This document shows, one piece after another, positions 45,579 to 55,824 of a stretch of 64,000 nt of DNA; position 1 is the first letter of the stretch; the number at the start of each line of letters is the position of its first letter. Source of the stretch: Vandiemenella viatica (lineage: Eukaryota > Arthropoda > Insecta > Orthoptera > Morabidae); assembly GCA_031002005.1 (NCBI GenBank), contig CM061919.1:171475121-171539120 (forward strand), given 5' to 3'. Below the pieces are notes generated by a model. The model was not told where the DNA came from and searched no databases. It saw only the letters and a list, made by a program, of their open reading frames with translations. The position numbers and the translations under genes were made by a program.

Positions 45579-47287
45579 CTAGATGGTTCGATTTTCCCGG
45601 CCAATCAAAGGTCCGAGCCACCACGTGGTCCGTTGGCCTGGTGGGGGGTGACACGTGACATGTTTTTTCCGCACCAGAGAGAGCCAGGCGTCGTGTAATT
45701 TGAGCCCGTTGTCATCGTTAATATTATTTGGGCGTTTAGCGATTTCTAACGCCTCCTTTATTCTCTTTGGCCACCACTTTTCCTCGTGCACTATAAGTGT
45801 AGTGTTGTCGAAATCCATTGCATGATTGGTTTCGGATGCATGACGTGCTATGGCGGATTTATCAATGTTATTAGATTTGTAGTTTCGAATATGCTCGCGC
45901 AGCCTGTCCCTTATAGTGCGCCCTGTCTCTCCTATGTACATACGACCACAGCTGCACAGAATCTCATAGACCACGGCAACCTGTAGTGGAGGCAGTCTGT
46001 CTTTAACTTTGACGAGCTGGTCGCTGACTTATCTGTGCGCTTTGTAGGCAGGTTTTATGTCAACTTTTTTGAACAGCTTCCCGATTCTGTCAGTAACGCC
46101 ACTTATGTAGGGTAAAACTACTACTTTGCGTTCCTGAGAGGTGGCTTGATTAGATGTTGAATTAGCGTCTTTCTCTGTCATGGCTGCCTGAAAAGCCCGT
46201 CTAATACAATGATTGCGATAGCCGTTGGACTTGAATGTATGTTGCAGCACCTCCAACTCCGTCGTCAAACTATTTGCGTCACACACTTTCGTCGCTCTTG
46301 TATACAGGGTCGTGAGGACGCCTCTTTCTGTCGCTGGGTGGTGGTGCGATGCGGCGTGTAGATATCTGTTTGTGTGTGTCGGCTTCCGATATACTGAGTA
46401 TCCAAGGTTCCCGTCGTCACGTTTTGTTACTAACACGTCTAGGAACGGCAGCTGTCCTCATTCCTCCGTTTCCATTGTGAATTTAATTTTTGGATGTGCT
46501 TTATTTATATAATCCAGGAATTTGTCAAGGGCACTTCGTCCATGGGGCCACACCACAAATGTGTCGTCGACATAGCGTAACCACAGATGCGGTTTGAGGG
46601 GCGCGTTATCCAAAATTTCGGTCTCCAGCGCCTCCATAAAGATGTCTGCTGCTATCGGCGATATCGGTGAGCCCATGGCCGCTCCTTCCACTTGGGCGTA
46701 AAATTTCCCGTCATACTGGAAGAACGTTGATTTGAGACAAAACTCGGCCAGGTCCGCCCATTCTTCTGAGATGTTAAGGGCCGATAACTTGTTGCGTATT
46801 ATTGTCACTGCTTCTTCCACAGGTACGTTGGTGTAGAGTGACACAACATCAAAGCTAACTAGAATGTCAGTTTCTTCGATTTTGAGTGAAGATATGATAT
46901 CTACGAAGTGTGAGCTGTTTCTGACGATCGAAGCGATGCCTTCTGTCAAGGGTTTTAGTTTATCAGTGACATAGCGGGCTAGTGGATGAGTCGGAGAGTT
47001 AATTGCGCTGACGATCGGTCGTAAAGGTATTTCCGGCTTATGTATTTTTGGCAAGCCATAGAACCGAGGAGTAGCGGTGTTGTTTCTCTTCAGTCTAGCC
47101 TTGTTTTCTTGTTCGATTTCTGAAGAGTTATTGACAAGAGATGCCACTTCAGACCTCAGTTTACGTAGAGGGATCCTATCTAGCGGTGCGTAGGTCTCGT
47201 CTTCTAAAATCGTCACCACCTTATTGTGATAGTCTTCCGATTTCATCAGTACTGTTGCGTTTCCTTTATCTGCAGGAAGTATTACAA
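45579..47287 (-). pseudogene. P2 left arm: inverted polyprotein copy with two stops
   Basis: The minus-strand copy lacks the N-terminus and begins at about DDIVILPADKGN. It keeps SFDVVSLYTNVP (motif A), AAMGSPISPIAADIFME (motif B) and RYVDDTFVVWPHG (motif C), then GIY-YIG (VYEILCSCGRMYIGETGRT). Two stops interrupt it. One is METEE followed by TGA near 46,455, where the right arm has CGA; the other is after KAHR near 46,030. In two places it keeps residues that look more typical than the right arm: SFDV (RFDV on the right) and DTFVVW (DTFEVW on the right). Confidence 0.9.
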
Positions 47288-47314
47288 TGTCGTCTCACTG
47301 GCGTAATCTATTTA

Positions 47315-49486
47315 ATGCTAGAACTCACCAGTCTTCTTTCCTACGCCGATTGGACAACGCTCGACGCAGCCACAGCAAAATCCGTAGTGAATATCCAAGA
47401 CAAAGTAAGGACAAGACATATACGGAAGTTCGAAAAATTGAAAAATCTACAACACCCAGAAACAACAAAGATGGAGACAAAGAACACGGTTGTAAACCTA
47501 ATTGGGGAAGAACTAGATGCAGCCACCAACGCCGTGCTGGCTAAAGGACTAAACTTTGCTCCGGCACCGACGAAGCTGCCAACATTGGACATCGTCGCGG
47601 GGGTAGAGAGTGCCGTAGGGAAGTTAAACACGGAACAAGCAGACGAAATTCGACGCGAGACGGTGCGAATCCTCAGTCAAGCCAAACTCCCTCGCAGTAA
47701 TCTTCCGCGAGATGAAAAATTAGCATTAAATAGATTACGCCAGCGAGACGACATTGTAATACTTCCTGCAGATAAAGGAAACGCAACAGTACTGATGAAA
47801 TCAGAAGACTATCACAATAAGGTGGTGACGATTTTAGAAGACGAGACCTACATGCCGCTAGACAGAAACCCTCTACGTAAACTGAGGTCTGAAGTGGCAT
47901 CTCTTGTCAATAACTCTTCAGAAATCGAACAAGAAAACAAGGCTAGACTGAAGAGAAACAACACCGCTACTCCTCGGTTCTATGGCTTGCCAAAAATACA
48001 TAAACCGGAAATACCTTTACGACCGATCGTCAGCGCAATTAACTCTCCGACTCATCCACTAGCCCGCTATGTCACCGATAAACTAAAACCCTTGTCAGAA
48101 GGCATCGCTTCGACCGTCAGAAACAGCTCACACTTCGTAGATATCATATCTTCACTCAAAATCGAAGAAACTGACATTCTAGTGAGGTTTGATGTTGTGT
48201 CGCTCTACACCAACATACCTGTGGAAGAAGCAGTGACAATAATACGCAACAAGCTATCGGCCCTTAACATCTCAGAAGAATGGGCGGACCTGGCCGAGTT
48301 TTGTCTCAAATCAACGTTCTTCCAGTATGACGGGAAATTTTACGCCCAAGTGGAAGGAGCGGCCATGGGCTCACCGATATCGCCGATAGCAGCAGACATC
48401 TTTATGGAGGCGCTGGAGACCGAAATTTTGGATAACGCGCCCCTCAAACCGCATCTGTGGTTACGCTATGTCGACGACACATTTGAGGTGTGGCCCCATG
48501 GACGAAGTGCCCTTGACAAATTCCTGGATTATATAAATAAAGCACACCCAAAAATTAAATTCACAATGGAAACGGAGGAACGAGGACAGCTGCCGTTCCT
48601 AGACGTGTTAGTAACGAAACGTGACGACAGGAACCTTGGACACTCAGTATATCGGAAGCCGACACACACAAACAGATATCTACACGCCGCATCGCACCAC
48701 CACCCAGCGACAAAAAGAGGCGTCCTCACGACCCTGTATTCAAGAGCGACGAAAGTGTGTGACGCAAATAGTTTGACGACGGAGTTGGAGGCGCTGCAAC
48801 ATACATTCAAGTCCAACGGCTATCGCAATCATTGTATTAGACGGGCTTTTCACGCAGCCATGACAGAGAAAGACGCTAATTCAACATCTAATCAAGCCAC
48901 CTCTCAGGAACGCAAAGTAGTAGTTTTACCCTACATAAGTGGCGTTACTGACAGAATCGGGAAGCTGTTCAAAAAAGTTGACATAAAACCTGCCTACAAA
49001 GCGCACAGCAAAGTCAGCGACCAGCTCGTCAAAGTTAAAGACAGACTGCCTCCACTACAGGTTGCCGTGGTCTATGAGATTCCGTGCAGCTGTGGTCGTA
49101 TGTACATAGGAGAGACAGGGCGCACTATAAGGGACAGGCTGCGCGAGCATATTCGAAACTACAAATCTAATAACATTGATAAATCCGCCATAGCACGTCA
49201 TGCATCCGAAACCAATCATGCAATAGATTTCGACAACACTACACTTATAGTGCACGAGGAAAAGTGGTGGCCAAGGAGAGTAAAGGAGGCGTTAGAAATC
49301 GCTAAACGCCCAAATAATATTAACGATGACAACGGGCTCAAATTACACGACGCCTGGCTCTCTCTGGTGCGGAAAAAAACATGTCACGTGTCACCCCCCA
49401 CCAGGCCAATGGACCACGTGGTGGCTCGGACCTTTGATTGGCCGGGAAAATCGAACCATCTAGACGGACGCGGACCTCCGCTATAA
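47315..49486 (+). CDS. Penelope P2 polyprotein: reverse transcriptase plus GIY-YIG endonuclease, uninterrupted
   Basis: About 723 residues from an ATG at 47,315 to the stop at 49,484-49,486. The frame is open further upstream, but there it runs into the antisense of the inverted arm, so the start is uncertain. N-terminal blocks: VVNLIGEELDAATNAVLAKG and GLNFAPAPTKLP. RT: VILPADKGNATV, PRFYGLPKIHKPEIPLRPIV, RFDVVSLYTNIP (motif A), GAAMGSPISPIAADIFME (B), RYVDDTFEVWPHG (C; catalytic Asps near 48,473-48,478). GIY-YIG: VVYEIPCSCGRMYIGETGRT with RDRLREHIRNY. The enzyme acts on element RNA and genomic DNA in the nucleus. Ser-to-Arg beside motif A and Val-to-Glu after motif C, relative to the inverted arm, may damage activity. 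Confidence 0.88.
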   Translation: MLELTSLLSYADWTTLDAATAKSVVNIQDKVRTRHIRKFEKLKNLQHPETTKMETKNTVVNLIGEELDAATNAVLAKGLNFAPAPTKLPTLDIVAGVESAVGKLNTEQADEIRRETVRILSQAKLPRSNLPRDEKLALNRLRQRDDIVILPADKGNATVLMKSEDYHNKVVTILEDETYMPLDRNPLRKLRSEVASLVNNSSEIEQENKARLKRNNTATPRFYGLPKIHKPEIPLRPIVSAINSPTHPLARYVTDKLKPLSEGIASTVRNSSHFVDIISSLKIEETDILVRFDVVSLYTNIPVEEAVTIIRNKLSALNISEEWADLAEFCLKSTFFQYDGKFYAQVEGAAMGSPISPIAADIFMEALETEILDNAPLKPHLWLRYVDDTFEVWPHGRSALDKFLDYINKAHPKIKFTMETEERGQLPFLDVLVTKRDDRNLGHSVYRKPTHTNRYLHAASHHHPATKRGVLTTLYSRATKVCDANSLTTELEALQHTFKSNGYRNHCIRRAFHAAMTEKDANSTSNQATSQERKVVVLPYISGVTDRIGKLFKKVDIKPAYKAHSKVSDQLVKVKDRLPPLQVAVVYEIPCSCGRMYIGETGRTIRDRLREHIRNYKSNNIDKSAIARHASETNHAIDFDNTTLIVHEEKWWPRRVKEALEIAKRPNNINDDNGLKLHDAWLSLVRKKTCHVSPPTRPMDHVVARTFDWPGKSNHLDGRGPPL

Positions 49487-49679
49487 ATCGAGACCGCTCA
49501 CTGACCGAAGACGCAGTTCTGCCCTGGAAGAAGATCCCAGAATGAGGGTTGAAACGTCGGTTTTAAGAAATATGACGCGGCGCCACCCGGATAGCCAAGA
49601 ATCCGTTATGACAAGATATTTAGACTTCACTTCTTCAGCTAGCTATTTGCTCCCCAATCTGTAATGATAAACAACCCTT

Positions 49680-50230
49680 AGCATTTTCTTATCTGCATAT
49701 CTAATAAACTAACTGTTACTGCAATTTTATCTTCCTTTCATGTGGACCTACAAATCTAGATATGCTGTCCATGTCACCCTACAGCTGGTCATAGTCCTTT
49801 CCCATCTTGATACTATCAAATACTATTATGTAATCTATAAACAACAGAACTTCTGACTGTAAACCATAATCACAATCATTCATTAGAATAGTGAATAGCA
49901 ATAATCCCAACATACTATTCTGTGGCACTTGTGCAGCATTTCCTACCCTAACGCTTTGTTTTCTACACTTTCAAAATGCCTCCACCCTGCTAGTCACTTT
50001 TAGACAACTCAAATGGTTTTTACATTATTTTACATTTTTAGGCTTACTCTTTCAAAGCCATTGAGAAGATCTAGTGCTAAACTATAAACTTTTTGCCCCT
50101 TGTTGATATCTTGCATATAGCCTACTAATTGGGATTTACATGAGCATTGTTGCCTAGAGCTATGTTGCCAATTTAAAAACCAATTTCTTTCCCGACAGAC
50201 ATTTATGATATAAATATACATAAATCAAAT
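49680..50230 (-). pseudogene. LINE-C-type RT relic, opposite orientation
   Basis: The minus strand gives NWQHSSRQQCSCKSQLVGYM, then VYSLALDLLNGFERVS (motif A, Asp-Leu kept), LHKCHRIVCWDYCYSLF (motif B remains) and short later pieces down to about 49,700. It is the same family as LINE-C at 44.4 kb but in the opposite direction, on the other side of Penelope P2. Heavily decayed. Confidence 0.65.
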
Positions 50231-50231
50231 A

Positions 50232-50795
50232 AGATATATGTAAAAATATCTATATTTCTGTATCTCAGGTCCCATGATCAGACTAATTTGTTATGTTAGC
50301 AAAAGATGTGTATGGTGGCACCACTGATAGAGAAGACTTCTGTAGGCTACTTGTATAAGTATTTTTAACATAGCAGCACTGGGGTATGACATTGTAGTAA
50401 CTGACACATGTGTGAGATATGATTGAGTGTTTGAAGCATCCAATACAGAATAAATTTGAGCAACTATATTTAACAAGTTATTGCTGTAACAGAACTGCTG
50501 AATTTATTTTGTGTCACAACATGCAGAACAGTATGGGAATGGCAGTTAAACCAAGCATAATACAGCCCTTACAAGTAGCTTATAATCAGCCTGTAATTTT
50601 CAGACAAATTTGTCACTCCCCCTTTGTAATCCATGTCACAATACAACTGAATTAACAGATTTCCTATGATATATGTGAATTGTTTGCATCAAAATTGTTT
50701 GTCCTCCAGTTGCCCTCCAACCCCAAGTTAATCTGGATGTTGGTCATGAATTGACAAGGCATGATGCATGATCCTCCCCCTCAGGAGGATGTTTT
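50232..50795. other. Unassigned stretch
   Basis: No recognised feature before the LINE-B tail. Confidence 0.4.
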
Positions 50796-50960
50796 CTTTT
50801 TTAGATAGATAGATAGATATGTTCACTTTGATCCCAAGTGAGAATAATCTCGGGGATGTGGAACAGGACATACATTTATTAGTAATGTCAATATTACTAT
50901 ATAATTGATAATATTATTATATATTGACAACAAGTTAGTTACGACACATTAGTATAACCA

Positions 50961-51996
50961 ATATTTCCTGTTTTTTTTTGCTGTCGTCAGTCTTTAGACT
51001 GGTTTGATGCAATCCTCCATCCCTTCCTATCCTGTGCTAACCTCTTCATTTCTACATACCCATTACAACCCACGTCCTCAATTATCTGCTTCATATATTC
51101 TAATCTCTGTCTACCTCTACAGTTCTTACCTTCAACTGTTCCCTCCACAAACAAATTAACCAATCCAGCATGTCTCAAAATATGACCTACCAGCCTGTCT
51201 CTTCTTCCTGTAAGCTTCTTCCATAAACTTCTTTTCTCACCCATCATTTCCAAAACTCGTTCATTTCTTACTTTGTCTGTCCACCTAATTTTCAGCATTC
51301 TTCTGTAGCACCACATTTCAAACGCTTCAAGTTTCTTTCTTTCCGGTATTCCTAAAGTCCATGTTTCGCTACCGTAAAGTGCTGTGCTCCACACATAGAG
51401 TTTTAAGAAGTTCTTTCTAATTCCTAGATCAATATTTGAAACTAAAAGGTTTCTCTTTTTCATGAAGGCTCTTTTTGCTAGTGCTATTCTGCTTTTAACA
51501 TCATTCCTGCTTTGGCCATTGGTTGTAATATTGCTTCCCAAGTAACAGAACTCACTCACTTCTCCTATTGCATCAGATCCTATTTTTATATTTAATCTGC
51601 TAGTATTGGTGTCATTTCTGCTACATTTCATCACTTTTGTTTTACTTTGATTTATATTCAGTCCAAAATCTTCCTTCAGTATTTTGTTCATGCCATTCAA
51701 TAACTTCTCAATATCCTCAGCCCTCTCTGTTAATAAGACAATGTCATCAGCAAATCGTAGCATACTGATTTTTTCTCCCTGAAAACTTATGCCACATGGA
51801 AATTTTTCTTTGACTTTCTTTATTGCTTCTTCTACATACAAGTTGAATATTAACGGGGATAGACTACAACCTTGTCTCACACCCTTCTTAACTGATGCAT
51901 GTCTCTCGTGATTCTCTACTTTTATTACAGCCACTTGATTCTTATATAGAGAGATAGAAGAATACTCTATAAACTATATAACTATATATTTCCTGT
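50961..51996 (-). mobile_element. RTE-clade LINE, 5'-truncated, 11-bp TSD ATATTTCCTGT
   Basis: Element 50,972-51,985 with ATATTTCCTGT at 50,961-50,971 and 51,986-51,996. The 3' end on the minus strand is GACTGACGACAGCAAAAAAA. Only the last third of the RT polyprotein is present, so reverse transcription stopped early, as is usual for LINE insertions. Inserted in the LINE-B 3' UTR. Confidence 0.9.
50987..51955 (-). CDS. RTE reverse transcriptase, C-terminal part (truncated, open)
   Basis: An uninterrupted minus-strand frame of about 320 codons. SLYKNQVAVIKVENHERH leads into VRQGCSLSPLIFNLYVEEA (RT motif B), then LRFADDIVLLTE (motif C, FADD, 51,743-51,754). GLNINQSKTKVM follows, then FCYLGSNITTNGQSRNDVKS, LYGSETWTLG, FEMWCYRRMLKIRWTDKVRN and a final GWRIASNQSKD before the stop. 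It is typical of RTE-type elements often annotated in insects as craniofacial-development-protein-like. The absence of stops suggests a recent insertion. The start codon, N-terminus and endonuclease are missing, so it is not a functional gene. Confidence 0.9.
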   Translation of the reverse strand: MSLYKNQVAVIKVENHERHASVKKGVRQGCSLSPLIFNLYVEEAIKKVKEKFPCGISFQGEKISMLRFADDIVLLTERAEDIEKLLNGMNKILKEDFGLNINQSKTKVMKCSRNDTNTSRLNIKIGSDAIGEVSEFCYLGSNITTNGQSRNDVKSRIALAKRAFMKKRNLLVSNIDLGIRKNFLKLYVWSTALYGSETWTLGIPERKKLEAFEMWCYRRMLKIRWTDKVRNERVLEMMGEKRSLWKKLTGRRDRLVGHILRHAGLVNLFVEGTVEGKNCRGRQRLEYMKQIIEDVGCNGYVEMKRLAQDRKGWRIASNQSKD

Positions 51997-52331
51997 AATC
52001 TACAAATAAAATCCCGAGTTAATTAATACTTATTATGTGGAATAGTGTATACACTTGTTACCAGCATCTAACAACCAGTTATTTTCTTACAACCAGTTAC
52101 CACAACTCATAAGCAGTAAATTACTTAAAAACCTGTGAGTATCATAATTTTTCACAGCAGTTTTTGAGTGCATGCTACCCATGTTAGTTACTATATATGA
52201 GTGAAATTTTGTAAACAGTGTAATTACTTCATTTGTCAAAAGTTTCAACAGAAAGAAAAACCATATATCATTTTAGTAATTGTGGACAACTTTGTCACCT
52301 TCCCCTTCCATATACCATATATACTATTTTA

Positions 52332-53446
52332 TCAGTCATTCTTAGTTACCAAATTCCAAGAAGAAAATTCTTTCACAGAGTAAAATGGATTCTGAAGCAG
52401 AAACTCTTTCAGTTTGGACTTAAAGTAGTTGGGTTTTTGTAGATAACATTTAATTTCTGTTGGTAAGACATTGAATAAGGAAGCTCCAGTAAACGTTAAC
52501 CCTTTCTGTACAATTGCCAGTGATTTGTAATCCTTGTGAATATTATATTTATTCCTAGTATTATGGCTATGTATGTCAGCATTAAGATTGAAGTGTTCAG
52601 GATTTTCCACAACAAATGATAGTACGGAGTATACATACTGTGCTAGCATTGTTAGTACACCCAGGTTTTTAAATAGATTTCTGCACGACGTCTGTGGGCT
52701 TGCTCCACAAATAGTTCTTATAGCACGTTTTTGCAATTTAAATACCCGCTGTGCTTGTGACGAGTTTCCCCAGAATGAGATGCCCTAAGTGAGCAGGGAA
52801 TGAAAATATGCAAAATATACTAACTTTCTGGTTTCTATATTAGCTATTCTAGATATTACCCCAAGTGAAAATGTTGCAGAATTCAGTTTTTTAAGAAGTT
52901 GTTGAATATGCTGTTTCCAGTTCAATTTGTTATCTATACATACACCCAGGAATTTTGTGAAATTACTTTCATTGATTGCTTTTCCTTCTGATATCACATT
53001 ATAGCTGTCCTTTGTTTTATTTTTTCTACCAAACTGAAGTAACTGTGTCTTTTCTACATTAAGTATTAGTTTGTTTGCATTAAACCACCTGTTAATTTTC
53101 TTTATAGTATCATTTACTGTGTTTTCGAGGTTTTGTGATGAAGGGTCTTTCAACGATATGCTGGTATCATCTGCAAAGAGCACCATGTGTTCATTATCAC
53201 CTAGTATATGTGGGAGATCATTTATATAGATTAAGAACAGCAGAGGGCCAAGAACTGAACCCTGAGGCACACCACATTTAACTATACCCCATTCTGAGTT
53301 TATATCATTTCCTGTATTAGCATCTTTCAGTGATACACATTGCTTTCTATTTCCAGGTATGATTTAAACCAAAGTCCTGACTTACCACTAACTCCATAGT
53401 GGTCTAATTTACCTAGTAGAATATCATGATCAACACAGTCAAAAGC
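52332..53446 (-). pseudogene. LINE-B reverse transcriptase, 3' half and C-terminus
   Basis: The minus strand from 53,446 gives [36 protein letters not shown] (motif B), HMVLFADDTSISL (motif C near 53,170), WFNANKLILNVEKTQLL, FLGVCIDNKLNWKQHI, then after a stop near 52,785 the C-terminal part RAIRTICGASPQTSCRNLF, HSHNTRNKYNIH and LPTEIK. It is the polymerase of a Jockey-superfamily LINE related to LINE-A. One stop or frame change separates the two long frames; otherwise well preserved. Confidence 0.85.
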
Positions 53447-55135
53447 TGTAACGTAGTTGGCTTTATTGGCAACTGAGAAAACGAGAAGGAAGAGTGTTTG
53501 GTATCGGTTTTAGTAGGTTACCCAAAGTAATATTTCCCCCAAAAGATAACACTAATCAGGTGTAGAAGAGAATGTAAGACCCACATTGGTAGTAGTACGA
53601 ATTTTCAGAAGGAAGTTATGAGCAATCTTTAAGTCCGAACAGAGACGCTTTGTGGCAGTGATGACGCAACAGCCGGCATGTTCATAGAAGTATGAAAGAA
53701 TGGTAATAAATGAATTAAGATACCAGGCGGAAAGTATCAAATATTTGTTTAGAAGTACAAAACATGGTTTCCAACGGAATTTAGAGTACATATGACTAAT
53801 TTTAAGGTACTTTTTCAATAAAGGAAAAAATAGTAAGTCGAGAATAAAATAAGTAGTCAAAATAAAATTATGTCCGATTAAAGTCTTTCTTGTGAAAAGA
53901 TGATGACAGCAGTTTGAGATCGTTGAGTTGAGTAGAAATATGTTAAAAGTAATTCCAAAGCGAAAGCGGTTAAAGCATCGTAGCTAACCAGGTTGTCGAG
54001 AATGGGTAGAAATGAAAGTTGACAAAGGGGAAAGAAAAAACTAGAAAAACATCTGGGAGGCAACCTATTTTTATGAAAGTACATATTTTTTTAAGTAAGT
54101 TTGGCGGAAAGTTTTATAAAAATAATGCACTCTCAACATAAGATATTTAATTTCAAAGTATTTAATTGGGATTCCATGATGGCTGACGAGAAGGGATGAA
54201 AACTTTGAGAGGCGATATCTTTTTAATGAAAGGGTTTTAGAAGGTAGTGACATACACCAAATTAATTGTCAAAAGCTGTAGAATTCCTGAAGATTAGAAC
54301 ACTCGTGCTAAAACAAATAGTTGGGACACTAGATCTAGAAAATAGGTTTATTAATAACAACAAAAGGAGAGCAGATAGGAAAATTTTTACAAGGATAGAA
54401 AATGCTTAGGATGAGTAACTCTACGTTATCACAAAGTTTCAGGAAAATCGGAAAAACTTGGGGGGAAAGCCTTTGTGAGCGGAGCTGGGAGTGAGCGCAT
54501 AGAGACGCTAGATGAGTGGGAATTCCCATCAGGCTTGGGCGAACCTATATAAGAGACCTGAGGCTGGACCTCAACCGCATTAGTTTCGAACTGGTTAGAG
54601 GGTGAAGGTGTGAAGTGTGGGTGGGCGTTATGGCAGTGTCTCATGGTGTGGGTGTCGCGTTAGAACAATCATGAATAAACGGACTTGGAATATTCGTAGA
54701 CGGCAACTATAATTTTTGAAACAGATCATTAATTTAACAAACTTATTTTCCATAATTTCAATTTGACAATTCGTATGATTTCGTTTGAGGTTTCAAGTGG
54801 AGTGAACTTTTTATTGTGTCTGAATGGAGTGTATGTAATTATCGTGGCATTAATCTGCAATTTTCGGAAACGAAGTCTTTCTGGTAACAATTTCTGTTGT
54901 CAGAGTGAATATGTCTTTAAACGTTGAACAATAAAATACTGGACTTTAAAATCTGTGTTGAGAACAATCTTTAGATATTAACCTTCATTGAAAAATCCCA
55001 TTATTAAAACCATTTGGGTTGGCGACCGTTCTAATTAAATTAAATATTGCAGAGAAGAAGATATAGGAAAGAATTGAGTTTGTGAACAATTGGGGACTCC
55101 ACTCCACCCCAATAAAAGATTTTTTCCTACATAGC
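53443..55135 (-). mobile_element. Solo-LTR-like insertion in LINE-B
   Basis: A 1,685-bp unit, 53,447-55,131, starts TGTAACGTAG and ends CCTACA (TG...CA ends). Flanking 4-bp sites are AAGC on the left and TAGC on the right, a possible 4-bp TSD with one change. Promoter-like features are on the plus strand: CCTATATAAGAGACC (TATA box near 54,548) and AATAAA near 54,673. A TTGGCGACC motif (55,019) resembles a primer-binding site, so the true LTR could end just before it with a little internal sequence left. Strand by promoter would be plus. No gag or pol present. Confidence 0.55.
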
Positions 55136-55603
55136 CTTAGCAAGATCACAGAATATACCTAGGGAATTTAATTTTTTATGCATTGATTCCAGTATGTTGT
55201 TTACAAATGCAAAAATTGCTGAATCTGTTGAAACGCCTTGTCTAAAACCAAACTGTACTTCACTGAGTAGATCATTCTTTTGTAGATGTGCATACACCCT
55301 TCTGTACATTGCTTTTTCAAAGATTTTTGAAAATGCTGATAGAAGTGATATCGGTCTGTAATTCTCAATCTTTGAGGAATCACCCTTTTTATAAAGCGGT
55401 TTGATTATTGACTTCTTGAGTGAGTCAGGGAAGATACCTTCTTCATAAGAACTATTACAAATATGACTAATAACTCTACTAATGCTGGTGTTACATTGTT
55501 TCACTACATGGTTTGAAACCTCATCATAACCAAATGACTTTTTATTTTTGAGAGATTTAATAATTTTTTCAATTTCATTTTGACTGGTGGGAAATAGAGA
55601 CAT
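55132..55603 (-). pseudogene. LINE-B reverse transcriptase, N-terminal half
   Basis: Minus-strand frame: IEKIIKSLKNKKSFGYDEVS, SIIKPLYKKGDSSKIENYRP (RT block), ISLLSAFSKIFEKAMYRRV, FGFRQGVSTDSAIFAF and GIFCDLAKA, stopping at the LTR-like insertion inside motif A. It continues at 53,446. Confidence 0.88.
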
Positions 55604-55824
55604 AGGTCCTGTTTATGGTGACAAGGATTTAAGTATTGCTATAGCATCCATATTGCCATTATATTTTCCTTTTATTTTTTCAGCTACTGTTAAGAAGTAG
55701 TTATTGAAAGCACTTCCTACATAAGAGGGGTCATTTACAAGTTTATCATTAATGCTTATGGATATACGTTTATGTTCAGGGGATGATACAGTTGTTTCTC
55801 TTTTAATAATGTTCCAAACACTTT

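Larger units (their letters stand above)
45394..49617. mobile_element. Penelope-like element P2: 4.2-kb head-to-head palindrome, 13-bp TSD
   Basis: GTTATGACAAGAT lies at 45,394-45,406 and 49,605-49,617. The left arm (45,407-47,320, minus) and right arm (47,721-49,604, plus) are near-identical inverted copies of the RT-GIY-YIG region and 3' end. The unique centre (47,321-47,720) holds the N-terminal coding part, in plus. As in P1, the left end has about 30 bp beyond the common 3' terminus. Both arms end in the GAAACGTCG-containing 3' segment. Confidence 0.93.

Noticed and set aside
47673..47900. Minus-strand ORF in the Penelope P2 centre
   Set aside because: Antisense of the RT N-terminal region; its residues are the complement shadow of the plus-strand polyprotein.
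53552..54644. Several minus-strand short ORFs in the LTR-like insertion
   Set aside because: They lie in a non-coding LTR-like segment and show no Gag, Pol or Env motif.
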